From NCBI RefSeq assembly GCF_001404985.1, contig NZ_JRLF01000012.1, forward strand, positions 620,001-684,000: a stretch of DNA of 64,000 bases. The letters are read 5' to 3'. The DNA comes from Flavobacterium aquidurense (GTDB lineage: Bacteria > Bacteroidota > Bacteroidia > Flavobacteriales > Flavobacteriaceae). How positions within the stretch are numbered: the stretch's first letter is position 1; every line of letters starts with the position of its first letter. Of the stretch, positions 56,248 through 64,000 are shown piece after piece. The translations under genes were made by a program, and so were the position numbers. Below the pieces are notes generated by a model. The model was not told the origin of the DNA. It did no database searches and saw nothing but the letters and a program-made list of their open reading frames with translations.

Positions 56248-58893
56248 CTATCGATTAGAAGTGCTTCGTTTGTTCCATTTGATGTCACTAAGCATTCCGG
56301 ATTTAATTCCAATAAAGAAATTCCAGTTTGAGTTTACGCCCAGTGGAGTCCAGTTAAAAGCCATTCTCCAGCTTAATAAATCCCTTTCGAAACGAAATTG
56401 GGTAAAAGTAACCCCTTTTTGAACAAAATCGTAACCCGTCGAAACTCCACCTTTCCATTTAGGAGTAATATCCATATTGGCGGAAATCATGATGGAATTT
56501 CCTGTAATTTTATTCTCGCGATTGACATTTGAATAGGTTAATGAATAAGCCATTGTCATATCCCACGGAATTTTAGAATTAAAAAATTCAGTTATAACAT
56601 CTTTATCATCATCTTTTTCATTCGCAAATTGACTATTTCTGCTGTCATTTAAATCTGTATTTGTTCCGAATAAATCATCTTTACGACCACCATTCCGTTC
56701 ACTTTGCTTATTTTCTTCTTTTCCGGATCCTTTGTTTGAGAACGAATAATTTAATGTAACGTTAGCACTTGTCATTCTGAACAAACTTCCGCCATTATCA
56801 ATATTGTAGGTGTTTATTCTTGCTCCGCCATTATCGATTGCATATGGATCTAATGTAGCACCAAAATTGACATTCATTTTATTGTCAAAAAGCTGTGTTC
56901 CGCCGCTTACAAGTACAGGTTGCCAGGCTAAGGTTTCTTTTCCGTCAGCATTAAAATTATAACTCGTACTGAAGTTTAAGTTGTTCAGCAGCATTATTTT
57001 TTTAGGTTCTGTTTTTGTACTGTCGCTGTCTCTTACTTTAGCCTCAAATGTGTTGCTTAAAGCAAAGGATACAATGTTTGAATTGCTTTTTCCCGGTGCT
57101 CCAAAAATACCGCCGTCAAATCTCGAATAAGTAGAAATTCTTCCTGAAGCGTCAACAGTATAATTGTTGTAATATTGATCGAAGCTTGGTGTGTAAGAGT
57201 AAGTTACGGTTGGTCTCATGACGTGACGAATCGATTGGATTTTTTTGTCACTGCCAAAATTAAATGTACCGTAAATCGTAGTTCCTAAATTTGTACTGAA
57301 ATTATAAGTTCTGTAAGCGTCAAAACCATTTACTGTTTTGTCAATCACTTTACTTTGGTCATAATCGTAATTTTTGTCTATAGTTTTTGTAACCCAGGTT
57401 TCCTGATAATTTGTAGATGCTCCAGCACTAAAATATTTAAAAACTTTAAAATTGGTACTGATAGGAATACTGTGCTGCATACCTATTTGTGCATCTCTAA
57501 ACATCTGAGGTTTAAAAAATAAGGAATCTGTAGTGTTAAAATTGTTTTTACCACTTAAGTTATACTGTAAATTGATGTTTTTGATAAGTCCTTTTTTAAC
57601 GCCATCTTTTCCAACAAAAGGATATACACGATCAACACTGGCTTGTAAAGCCGGTAAAGTCATCTGAATTTGCTCTGTTTGTGTATTTTGTGAATGTGTA
57701 GCGGTCAATGAAAAACGCGCCTGTGGTATTGTATTAAAGGTTTTGTTGTATGAGATCGATGAATTTAATGTGTTATTTAAATTTGAACCTACGTTTGCCT
57801 GATTGATAGATCTTTTAAAGTATTTACTGCTACCCATATTTACAGATGCAGAAAAACTTGAATTTGGATTCGATTTAGTGTCTTTTGCATGAGACCACTG
57901 AATATTGTAAATGCTTTGTTTGCTGTAATCAGGATAACCACGCTCACTATTGATCAGGTTTTCAAAACGAACATTAATATTTCCTCTGTATTTATACCGT
58001 TCTGCATAAGCTGATTCAAAACGCATGGCGTAACTACCATTTGTATAATAATCCCCTAAAACGGTCAGATCATAATTTTCGCTTAAAGCAAAATAATACC
58101 CCATGTTCTGCAAGGAGAAACCTCTGGTATTAGAATCGTTATAACTTGGTATAATAATACCTGAAACGCTTTTTTCCTGACTCATAGGAAAATAAGCAAA
58201 AGGTAAAGCCAGTGGAGTAGGTACATCAGCAATTACCATATTGGTTAAACCGGTAATTACCTTTTTACCCGGAATAAATTTTACTTTATTCGTCTGGAAA
58301 TAATATTCAGGATTATCAATGTCTTTCGAAGTCGTAAAGCGGGCTCCTTTTAAGAAATAAACAGAATCGTTCTCTTTTTTAGTAACTGCAGCTTTGATTT
58401 TAAATTCTCCCTGTTCAGTTCTTGAATTATAAATTAAAGCTTTTTTAGTTTTAAAATTAAAACGGATAGAATCAGGCTGAACTTCGCTGGCTCCTTGTTT
58501 AAAGTTAGGATATTGAACTAAAACACCGGCAGAATCTTTAATTCTTCCCGCATAAACTTCATCTTTCTCAGTATTAAGTACAATAATACCTGATTTTAGC
58601 TCAACATCTTTATAATATAATTCCGCTTCATTATATAAAGTAAGCGTATTTGTTTTCTTATCGTACTTTGCGTAATCTTTGGCTTTGTATTTTGTTGGAG
58701 CATCCAGAAAAGTCTTTTTTGCTCTGACAGTATCAAGTTTTATAGTGTCTGCTACTTTAATTTCAGGCTTATCTGATTGTTTTACAGTTGATAATGGCTT
58801 TTTTTTGTTTTTTATCTCTTGCGAATATAAATTACCACATCCTAATGTTAGGAAAAATGATAATAAAACGATATTAAATAAGTTTGTATGCAA
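56248..58893 (-). CDS. lptD: LPS-assembly protein LptD-like outer-membrane protein
   Basis: Outer-membrane translocon that inserts LPS with LptE; about 881 residues. An OstA/LptA-like jelly-roll domain (about 40-230; repeats such as YNEAELYYKDVELKSGIIVLN) precedes a large beta-barrel. PTPLALPFAYFPMSQEKSVSGIIIPSY is the conserved barrel entry. The frame is open to an ATG at 58977. The TTG at 58893 is preferred because it starts a normal signal peptide (HTNLFNIVLLSFFLTLG) and lies just after a plausible promoter at 58945-58914. The longer form would have an odd 28-residue extension before the hydrophobic core. Divergent from the amidase gene. Confidence 0.85.
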   Translation of the reverse strand: MHTNLFNIVLLSFFLTLGCGNLYSQEIKNKKKPLSTVKQSDKPEIKVADTIKLDTVRAKKTFLDAPTKYKAKDYAKYDKKTNTLTLYNEAELYYKDVELKSGIIVLNTEKDEVYAGRIKDSAGVLVQYPNFKQGASEVQPDSIRFNFKTKKALIYNSRTEQGEFKIKAAVTKKENDSVYFLKGARFTTSKDIDNPEYYFQTNKVKFIPGKKVITGLTNMVIADVPTPLALPFAYFPMSQEKSVSGIIIPSYNDSNTRGFSLQNMGYYFALSENYDLTVLGDYYTNGSYAMRFESAYAERYKYRGNINVRFENLINSERGYPDYSKQSIYNIQWSHAKDTKSNPNSSFSASVNMGSSKYFKRSINQANVGSNLNNTLNSSISYNKTFNTIPQARFSLTATHSQNTQTEQIQMTLPALQASVDRVYPFVGKDGVKKGLIKNINLQYNLSGKNNFNTTDSLFFKPQMFRDAQIGMQHSIPISTNFKVFKYFSAGASTNYQETWVTKTIDKNYDYDQSKVIDKTVNGFDAYRTYNFSTNLGTTIYGTFNFGSDKKIQSIRHVMRPTVTYSYTPSFDQYYNNYTVDASGRISTYSRFDGGIFGAPGKSNSNIVSFALSNTFEAKVRDSDSTKTEPKKIMLLNNLNFSTSYNFNADGKETLAWQPVLVSGGTQLFDNKMNVNFGATLDPYAIDNGGARINTYNIDNGGSLFRMTSANVTLNYSFSNKGSGKEENKQSERNGGRKDDLFGTNTDLNDSRNSQFANEKDDDKDVITEFFNSKIPWDMTMAYSLTYSNVNRENKITGNSIMISANMDITPKWKGGVSTGYDFVQKGVTFTQFRFERDLLSWRMAFNWTPLGVNSNWNFFIGIKSGMLSDIKWNKRSTSNR

Positions 58894-58913
58894 AGGTTTA
58901 AATGCTATTTTTG

Positions 58914-58961
58914 TAAAATTATGGCTTGTTTTTTGACATGTCAAACTTACATATAATTTTT
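58914..58961. promoter_or_regulatory. Overlapping divergent promoters of lptD and the amidase gene
   Basis: The palindrome TTGACATGTCAA (58933-58944) supplies a TTTG -33 element on each strand. Plus strand: TTTG 58932, 18 bp, TAATTTTT 58954-58961. Minus strand: TTTG 58945, 20 bp, TAATTTTA 58921-58914. Both -7 boxes match TAnnTTT and miss only the last G. Confidence 0.5.
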
Positions 58962-59026
58962 TGTCAAAAATAATCAATTGTAAAAATTATAGCTGTTACG
59001 TTTTATTAAAATTAACTTTTACATTT

Positions 59027-60151
59027 ATGAATAGATTTAACACAATTAAAGTAATATTTACTTTTTTTCTCACGATATTGTCTTTTTCTGCCTATAGTCA
59101 ATCAAATGTTTTTAAGGTAACACTTGATGCGGGACATGGTGATCATGACTTTGGAGCTGTTTATAGCGGGCGGATTGAAAAAAATATTGCTTTGGCTATT
59201 GTTTTAAAAGTTGGAAAAATTTTAGAAGCGAGTCCAAACGTTAATGTTATTTATACGCGCAAAACAGATGTTTTTATCGATTTGGTCGAAAGAGCCAATA
59301 TTGCGAACAGGGCAAATTCAAATATTTTTGTTTCTATTCACTGTAATGCAAATAAAAATACTGCTGCAGACGGAACAGAGACCTATGTAATGGGTTTGAG
59401 TAAAGTAGCATCGAATCTTGAAGCGGCGAAAAAAGAGAACTCGGTAATTACCTTAGAGAAAGATTATAAACGAAAATATGAAGGTTATGATCCTAACTCG
59501 CCGGAATCAATGATAGGAATGACCCTAATGCAGGAAGAATACCTTGATAACAGTATCTCATTAGCGAGTAAAATTGAAGATAATTTTGAAAAACTAGGTA
59601 AGAAATTAAGACAAGGCGGAGTAAAACAAGCACCATTTATGGTACTTCATAAAGCTTATATGCCAAGAGTATTAGTTGAAACGGGATTTGTTTCTAATAC
59701 TGTTGAAGGAAATGTTTTAAACTCAGAAGAAGGGCAAGATGATATTGCAAAAGCAATTGCAGAAGCTATTTTAAGTTATAAAAGAGAGTATTTTGGTTCA
59801 GGTAATACTGAAATGACAGAGGCAAGACCGGCAAAAGATACTTCAACCCCAACTAAAACAAAGGTTGTAGAAACTGCAGCAGCCAAGAATGCTCCAAAAG
59901 GAATCTTCTTTAAGGTACAGCTTATTGCCAGCATTAAAAAAACGCCGCTGGAACCTAAAAACTTTAAAGGCTTGAAAAATGTAACAATGTTATACGAAAA
60001 TAACATTTACAAATATTTCTATCAGGAAACTTCAAATTATGAAACTGCTAAAAAATATTTGGAAGAAGCTAAGGATAAAGGATATGGAGCCGCTTTTTTA
60101 ATTGCAAATAAAGACGGAGAAAAGATCAGTATTCAGGACGCCATTAAATAA
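59027..60151 (+). CDS. N-acetylmuramoyl-L-alanine amidase (Amidase_3) with SPOR-like C-terminus
   Basis: Periplasmic zinc amidase that cuts peptides from peptidoglycan glycan strands during cell separation; 374 residues from the ATG at 59027. An upstream TTG at 58961 would add 22 non-signal residues and overlap the promoter. Signal peptide ends AYSQ. The Amidase_3 domain (about 25-250) has the first zinc His in LDAGHGDHDFG, Glu in IEKNIAL, His in SIHCNANKN and the late catalytic Glu in VLVETGFVSN. A Thr/Lys-rich linker leads to a SPOR-like domain (about 295-374: FKVQLIASIKKTP) for septal peptidoglycan binding. No AMIN domain is present. Confidence 0.92.
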   Translation: MNRFNTIKVIFTFFLTILSFSAYSQSNVFKVTLDAGHGDHDFGAVYSGRIEKNIALAIVLKVGKILEASPNVNVIYTRKTDVFIDLVERANIANRANSNIFVSIHCNANKNTAADGTETYVMGLSKVASNLEAAKKENSVITLEKDYKRKYEGYDPNSPESMIGMTLMQEEYLDNSISLASKIEDNFEKLGKKLRQGGVKQAPFMVLHKAYMPRVLVETGFVSNTVEGNVLNSEEGQDDIAKAIAEAILSYKREYFGSGNTEMTEARPAKDTSTPTKTKVVETAAAKNAPKGIFFKVQLIASIKKTPLEPKNFKGLKNVTMLYENNIYKYFYQETSNYETAKKYLEEAKDKGYGAAFLIANKDGEKISIQDAIK

Positions 60152-60201
60152 TAGCCACAAGTTCGAATATTTATATTAATTTTGTACAAACACTAAGAAT
60201 T

Positions 60202-61167
60202 TTGAAACTAACAAGAGAAATTAAAACGGCTATTTTAGTCATCGCGTCAATCTTATTATTTATTTGGGGCTACAGTTTTTTAAAAGGCAAAGACCTTTTT
60301 ACAAATTACAAGACATTATATGTAGAATATGATAATGTTGAGGATTTGTCAGCATCAGCACCCGTTACCATAAATGGACTTTCAATTGGTAAAGTAAGTA
60401 AAATTACAATTAACGAATTAACAGGTAAACTATTAGTTGAGCTTCAATTAAAAACAGATTTTCCTATTTCAAAAACAAGTAAAGCTGCTTTGTATTCGCC
60501 AAGTCTGATTGGAGGAAAACAGATCAAGATATTACCAAATCTGGCTGATAAAGATCCGGCTGTTGAAGGACAGACTTTAGAATCTGCAGTAGAATTGGGA
60601 TTAACTGAATCTTTGGGAGGTAAAATTGAACCTATTCAGCAAAAATTAGATTTAATGCTGCTAAACATTAATACGCTGGTATCCGGATTAAATAATGTTT
60701 TAGATAAACAAGGACAGGAAAATCTAAAAAAATCATTGGCAGAATTGAGCCAGACTATGGAGCAATTTCATAGAGCTTCAGGAAGTTTGAATTCTATTTT
60801 AGATACAAACAAAGGTCAGATTAACGGAGTGGTGACAAACTTTAATAAAATGTCAAGTAACTTCAATAAGATATCTGATTCCTTAAATAAGGCTGATTTA
60901 GGAAAAACAGTTAGAAATTTAAACCAGACTTTAGCTAAAGTAGACGGTATAATGAGTAACTTAAATTCAGGAAAAGGTACTGCAGGAAAATTATTAAATG
61001 ATGATGCTTTATATAATAATTTGTCTAAAACTTCAAAAGAGTTAGAGTTATTATTGCAGGATGTTCGTTTATACCCAACACGTTATGTAAATGTTTCTCT
61101 TTTTGGAAAGAAAAACAAACCATATGTGGCACCGACAGAAGATGCAAATTCAACTACTAAAAATTAA
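60202..61167 (+). CDS. MCE/MlaD-family lipid-transport protein
   Basis: Inner-membrane-anchored MlaD/MCE protein for phospholipid traffic across the periplasm; 321 residues. It starts with TTG (REIKTAILVIASILLFIWGY anchor, about 6-25). There is no ATG before the anchor and the frame closes just upstream, so the TTG start is needed. The MCE domain (about 36-115) has YVEYDNVEDLSASAPVTING and IGGKQIKILPN. A coiled helical tail (about 130-290) follows. No mlaE or mlaF permease/ATPase is adjacent; those are probably elsewhere. The Fe-S gene starts 5 bp after it, so they may share a transcript. Confidence 0.9.
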   Translation: MKLTREIKTAILVIASILLFIWGYSFLKGKDLFTNYKTLYVEYDNVEDLSASAPVTINGLSIGKVSKITINELTGKLLVELQLKTDFPISKTSKAALYSPSLIGGKQIKILPNLADKDPAVEGQTLESAVELGLTESLGGKIEPIQQKLDLMLLNINTLVSGLNNVLDKQGQENLKKSLAELSQTMEQFHRASGSLNSILDTNKGQINGVVTNFNKMSSNFNKISDSLNKADLGKTVRNLNQTLAKVDGIMSNLNSGKGTAGKLLNDDALYNNLSKTSKELELLLQDVRLYPTRYVNVSLFGKKNKPYVAPTEDANSTTKN

Positions 61168-61172
61168 TTAGA

Positions 61173-62507
61173 ATGAGTTATTTAGATAATATTTTATTCG
61201 CTATCCTTCTTATAGTTGGTTTCGGTTTTTTTGCATCGAGCGTAAAAAAAATCATCCGAAACATTAATTTGGGAGTAGATGTAAATCGAAAAGATAATTC
61301 TAAAGCACGTTGGAAAAACATGGCAATGATTGCTCTTGGGCAATCTAAGATGGTAAAACGTCCTGTAGCTGGAGTGTTGCATATCGTTGTTTACCTTGGT
61401 TTTATAATCATAAATATAGAATTACTTGAAATCATCATTGATGGTTTGTTTGGTACACACAGAGTTTTTGCTTTTTTAGGAACTGCTTATGATGTACTGA
61501 TAGGTTCTTTTGAAATATTAGCGCTTTTGGTTCTCGTTGCTGTATCAGTATTCTGGATCAGAAGAAATATCATTCGCTTAAAACGTTTTATTAATCCTGA
61601 TTTAAAAGGATTCCCTAAAAGCGATGCCAATTACATCTTGTATTTTGAGATGGTATTAATGACATTGTTTTTATTGATGAATGCGTCTGATTTGCATTTG
61701 CAAAATGTTCCGGGAGGATTTTCGCATTTTCATAAAGCAGGAAGTTTTCCTGTAAGTCAGTTTATTGCACCAATCTTTAATGGGATGTCTAACGAGTTGG
61801 TAATGTTATTATCAGAGGTATTCTGGTGGCTTCATATTGCAGGTATTCTGGTTTTTATGAACTATTTATACTTCTCAAAACACTTACATATTTTATTGGC
61901 TTTCCCAAATACTTATTTTGCAAACTTAAATCCGGAAGGACAGTTTGATAATCTTGAATCAGTTACAAAAGAGGTAAAGTTGATGATGGATCCAAATGCA
62001 GATCCGTTTGCGGCTGCTCCGGTTGATGAAAATGCTGCGCCAAGTAAATTTGGAGCTAGTGATGTTCAGGATTTAAATTGGGTTCAGTTATTAAACGCAT
62101 ATACTTGTACAGAATGTGGTCGTTGTACATCATCTTGTCCGGCGAACCAGACAGGTAAAAAATTGTCTCCTCGTAAAATTATGATGGACACAAGGGATCG
62201 TCTGCAGGAAGTAGGAAAAAATATTGATGCCAATAAAGGAGTTTTTATTCCTGATAATAAAACATTATTAAACGATTATATTACTACGGAAGAATTATGG
62301 GCATGTACATCATGTAACGCTTGTGTAGAAGAATGTCCGGTAAATATTAGTCCGTTGTCTATTATTATGGATATGCGCCGTTATTTAGTGATGGAGCAAA
62401 GTGCTGCGCCAATGTCATTGAATGCTATGATGACAAATATTGAAAATAATGGTGCGCCATGGCAATACAATCAGCAGGACCGATTAAATTGGAAAAACGA
62501 AAATTAA
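61173..62507 (+). CDS. Membrane (Fe-S)-binding oxidoreductase subunit (HdrC/GlpC-like)
   Basis: Inner-membrane electron-transfer protein of 444 residues. About five membrane segments in the first 250 residues resemble a NarI-like/HdrE-type cytochrome part. Two 4Fe-4S clusters follow: Cys312, 315, 318, 322 (CTECGRCTSSCP) and Cys378, 381, 384, 388 (CTSCNACVEECP). The downstream gene encodes a CCG-domain protein, so together they form a heterodisulfide-reductase-like pair seen in many Bacteroidota. Partners and substrate are unknown. It is 5 bp from the MCE gene. Confidence 0.9.
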   Translation: MSYLDNILFAILLIVGFGFFASSVKKIIRNINLGVDVNRKDNSKARWKNMAMIALGQSKMVKRPVAGVLHIVVYLGFIIINIELLEIIIDGLFGTHRVFAFLGTAYDVLIGSFEILALLVLVAVSVFWIRRNIIRLKRFINPDLKGFPKSDANYILYFEMVLMTLFLLMNASDLHLQNVPGGFSHFHKAGSFPVSQFIAPIFNGMSNELVMLLSEVFWWLHIAGILVFMNYLYFSKHLHILLAFPNTYFANLNPEGQFDNLESVTKEVKLMMDPNADPFAAAPVDENAAPSKFGASDVQDLNWVQLLNAYTCTECGRCTSSCPANQTGKKLSPRKIMMDTRDRLQEVGKNIDANKGVFIPDNKTLLNDYITTEELWACTSCNACVEECPVNISPLSIIMDMRRYLVMEQSAAPMSLNAMMTNIENNGAPWQYNQQDRLNWKNEN

Positions 62508-62638
62508 AAAGGTTTAATTGATTAATTTTTAACCGTTTAATCGATTAAATAAAAATAATTTCGGTTTTAGTTTTTGTTCATTGCTAACATAATGCGATTA
62601 AGCAAATTAACGATTAACCGATTTAACAACAGAATAAG

Positions 62639-63430
62639 ATGTCAGAAAGTTTAGTAGTACCAACAATGGCAGAAATGCTGGCCGAAGGAAAACAACCAGA
62701 AGTTTTGTTTTGGGTAGGTTGTGCGGGAAGTTTTGATGATAGAGCAAAAAAAATTACAAAAGCATTTGTGCGAATCTTAAATCGTACTAATGTTTCTTTT
62801 GCGGTTCTTGGTACAGAAGAGAGTTGTACCGGAGATCCTGCAAAACGTGCCGGAAATGAATTTTTGTTTCAGATGCAGGCCATGATGAATATCGAGGTTT
62901 TGAATGCTTATGAAGCTAAAAAAATCGTTACGGCTTGTCCGCATTGTTTTAATACTTTAAAAAACGAATATCCTGAATTAGGAGGTCAATATGATGTAAT
63001 TCATCATACAGAGTTTTTAAAGTCTTTAATGGATGACGGAAGACTTACTGTTGAAGGTGGTCAGTTTAAAGGAAAGAAGATCACTTTTCATGATCCTTGC
63101 TATTTAGGAAGAGCCAATAAAATTTATGAAGCACCAAGAGATTTAATCGAAAAACTTGATGTAGAATTAGTTGAAATGAAGCGTTCTAAAGCAAACGGAT
63201 TATGTTGTGGTGCAGGTGGGGCACAAATGTTTAAAGATGCTGAACCAGGAAACAAAGAAGTAAACGTATTGCGAACAGAAGATGCTCTGGAAGTAAAACC
63301 GGATATTATTGCAGCGGGATGTCCGTTTTGTAATACGATGTTAACTGATGGTATTAAACACCAGGAGAAAGAAGGGCAAGTTAAAGTAATGGATATTGCT
63401 GAATTAATTGCTAATGCGCAGGATTTGTAA
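62639..63430 (+). CDS. CCG-domain (Fe-S)-binding protein (HdrB/LldE-like)
   Basis: Cytoplasmic subunit of 263 residues with two cysteine-rich CCG domains. First: WVGCAGSFDD, EESCTGDPAKR and VTACPHCFNTL. Second: FHDPCYLGRAN, GLCCGAGGAQM and AAGCPFCNTML. Such domains carry unusual Fe-S clusters in HdrB, GlpC and LldE. It lies 131 bp after the membrane Fe-S gene and should receive electrons from or pass them to it. The reaction is unknown. The gap between the two holds A/T-rich GTTTAATTGATTAA-like inverted words but no terminator. Confidence 0.92.
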   Translation: MSESLVVPTMAEMLAEGKQPEVLFWVGCAGSFDDRAKKITKAFVRILNRTNVSFAVLGTEESCTGDPAKRAGNEFLFQMQAMMNIEVLNAYEAKKIVTACPHCFNTLKNEYPELGGQYDVIHHTEFLKSLMDDGRLTVEGGQFKGKKITFHDPCYLGRANKIYEAPRDLIEKLDVELVEMKRSKANGLCCGAGGAQMFKDAEPGNKEVNVLRTEDALEVKPDIIAAGCPFCNTMLTDGIKHQEKEGQVKVMDIAELIANAQDL

Positions 63431-63525
63431 ATAAGTTTCTGAGTGGCTAAGTTGCTAAGGTTCTAAGTTTTGAACTTGATGCTTTTTCAAATCTAAAATC
63501 AACAATCTAAAATCTAAAATTAAAA

Positions 63526-64000
63526 ATGTATATACCTTTTGAAGATTTACCTGGTGAATCCAGAATTTGGATTTATCAATCAAACAGAAAATTTTCTGAG
63601 GAAGAATTTTCTGAAATAGAAACTGATCTGAAAGCTTTCGTTGAAGGTTGGGCAGCACACGGAACAAGTTTAGAAGCTTCATATCAACTAAAATACAACC
63701 GATTCATTATTTTGGCTGTAAATCAGGATGTACAAGCTGCAACTGGTTGTTCTATTGATAGTTCAGTGGAGTTTATTCAGGGTTTAGAGAAAAAATATAA
63801 CGTTGATTTGTTAGATAAAATGAACGTTACTTTTAAACTTGGTGAACATATTGCACATAAACCATTAATCGATTTCAAGAAAATGGTTAAAGATAAATCG
63901 GTTTCAGAAAATACGATTGTCTTTAATAATTTGGTGAATAATATCGAAGAATACAATGAATCCTGGGAAGTTCCTGCTGCCGATAGCTGGCATAGCAGAT
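63526..64000 (+). CDS. Conserved flavobacterial protein, C-terminus cut by window end
   Basis: Partial gene: 158 codons from the ATG at 63526 with no stop before the window edge. The sequence MYIPFEDLPGESRIWIYQSN, the middle AATGCSIDSSVEFIQGLE and FKKMVKDKSVSENTIVFNNLVNN match a short (about 160 residue) flavobacterial protein often labelled ABC transporter ATPase. However, no Walker A, Walker B or LSGGQ motif is present, so that name looks wrong. It is 95 bp after the CCG gene, in a leader with repeated ATCTAAAAT words. The function is unknown. Confidence 0.82.
   Translation, partial: MYIPFEDLPGESRIWIYQSNRKFSEEEFSEIETDLKAFVEGWAAHGTSLEASYQLKYNRFIILAVNQDVQAATGCSIDSSVEFIQGLEKKYNVDLLDKMNVTFKLGEHIAHKPLIDFKKMVKDKSVSENTIVFNNLVNNIEEYNESWEVPAADSWHSR

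Overview
This is a 64 kb piece of a low-GC Bacteroidota chromosome, most likely Flavobacterium or a close relative. The signs are a SusC/SusD pair, LytTR and His_kinase regulators, LytTR-type two-component genes, an LptD with the Bacteroidota N-terminal layout, A-rich leaders instead of Shine-Dalgarno sites, TAnnTTTG-like promoter elements, and a glycosylasparaginase of the type first described from Flavobacterium (Elizabethkingia) meningosepticum. No tRNA, rRNA, integrase, transposase, phage or CRISPR sequence is visible.

The left half (about 1.3-37 kb) is a large glycan-utilisation region whose enzyme set fits complete breakdown of N-linked glycans on glycoproteins. It begins with an outer-membrane phospholipase A (289-1110), a modular GH29 alpha-L-fucosidase (1332-3431) and a NagB/PIG-L fusion (3571-5484). 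A LytS/LytR-like sensor and regulator (5823-7662, minus) face a GH92 alpha-mannosidase and a sodium:solute symporter (7784-11942). Then come a GH130 phosphorylase, a CBM9-like protein and a GHL10-like lipoprotein (12168-15295), a Tat-type glycosylasparaginase (15434-16462), GH2 beta-galactosidase and GH20 beta-hexosaminidase (16700-22166), and GH29, GH92 and GH3 enzymes (22366-28776). A SusC/SusD pair follows (29040-33751). Next are a FucP-type sugar permease, a BNR propeller protein, a RhaM-type mutarotase and an M28 peptidase (34007-37845). Inferred flow: outer fucose, galactose, GlcNAc and mannose are removed by exo-enzymes, the mannosyl-GlcNAc core is split by GH130 phosphorolysis, the GlcNAc-Asn bond is cut by the asparaginase, and amino sugar enters glycolysis through the NagB-like enzyme and possibly the BadF-type kinase at 53953. 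No endo-beta-N-acetylglucosaminidase (GH18/GH85) or PNGase is present in the window.

From 37.9 kb the genes are mostly housekeeping. They include a fatty-acid desaturase, a VanX-like dipeptidase, a three-gene minus-strand operon (AI-2E permease, THUMP-like methyltransferase, hypothetical), an M43 metalloprotease, and a four-gene minus-strand operon (tsaD, rsmE, DUF4159, trmH-like) divergent from tamB. Then follow pfkA, gapA, a BadF-type kinase with mgsA, a second degenerate mgsA paralogue overlapping ridA tail to tail, lptD divergent from an AmiC-like amidase, an MCE/MlaD protein, and a heterodisulfide-reductase-like Fe-S pair. The window ends inside a small conserved flavobacterial gene.

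Intergenic DNA in the glycan region carries several copies of a roughly 105 bp inverted-repeat (MITE-like) element, a cluster of four consecutive palindromes, an octamer tandem repeat and a polypurine tract. Several strong hairpin terminators mark the transcription units. The most interesting leads are the NagB/PIG-L fusion with an altered catalytic triad, the second MgsA lacking its phosphate-binding residues, the exo-only N-glycan layout with unassigned GHL10/CBM9 partners, the BNR protein lacking the sialidase RIP arginine, and tamB lacking a standard start codon for its membrane anchor.
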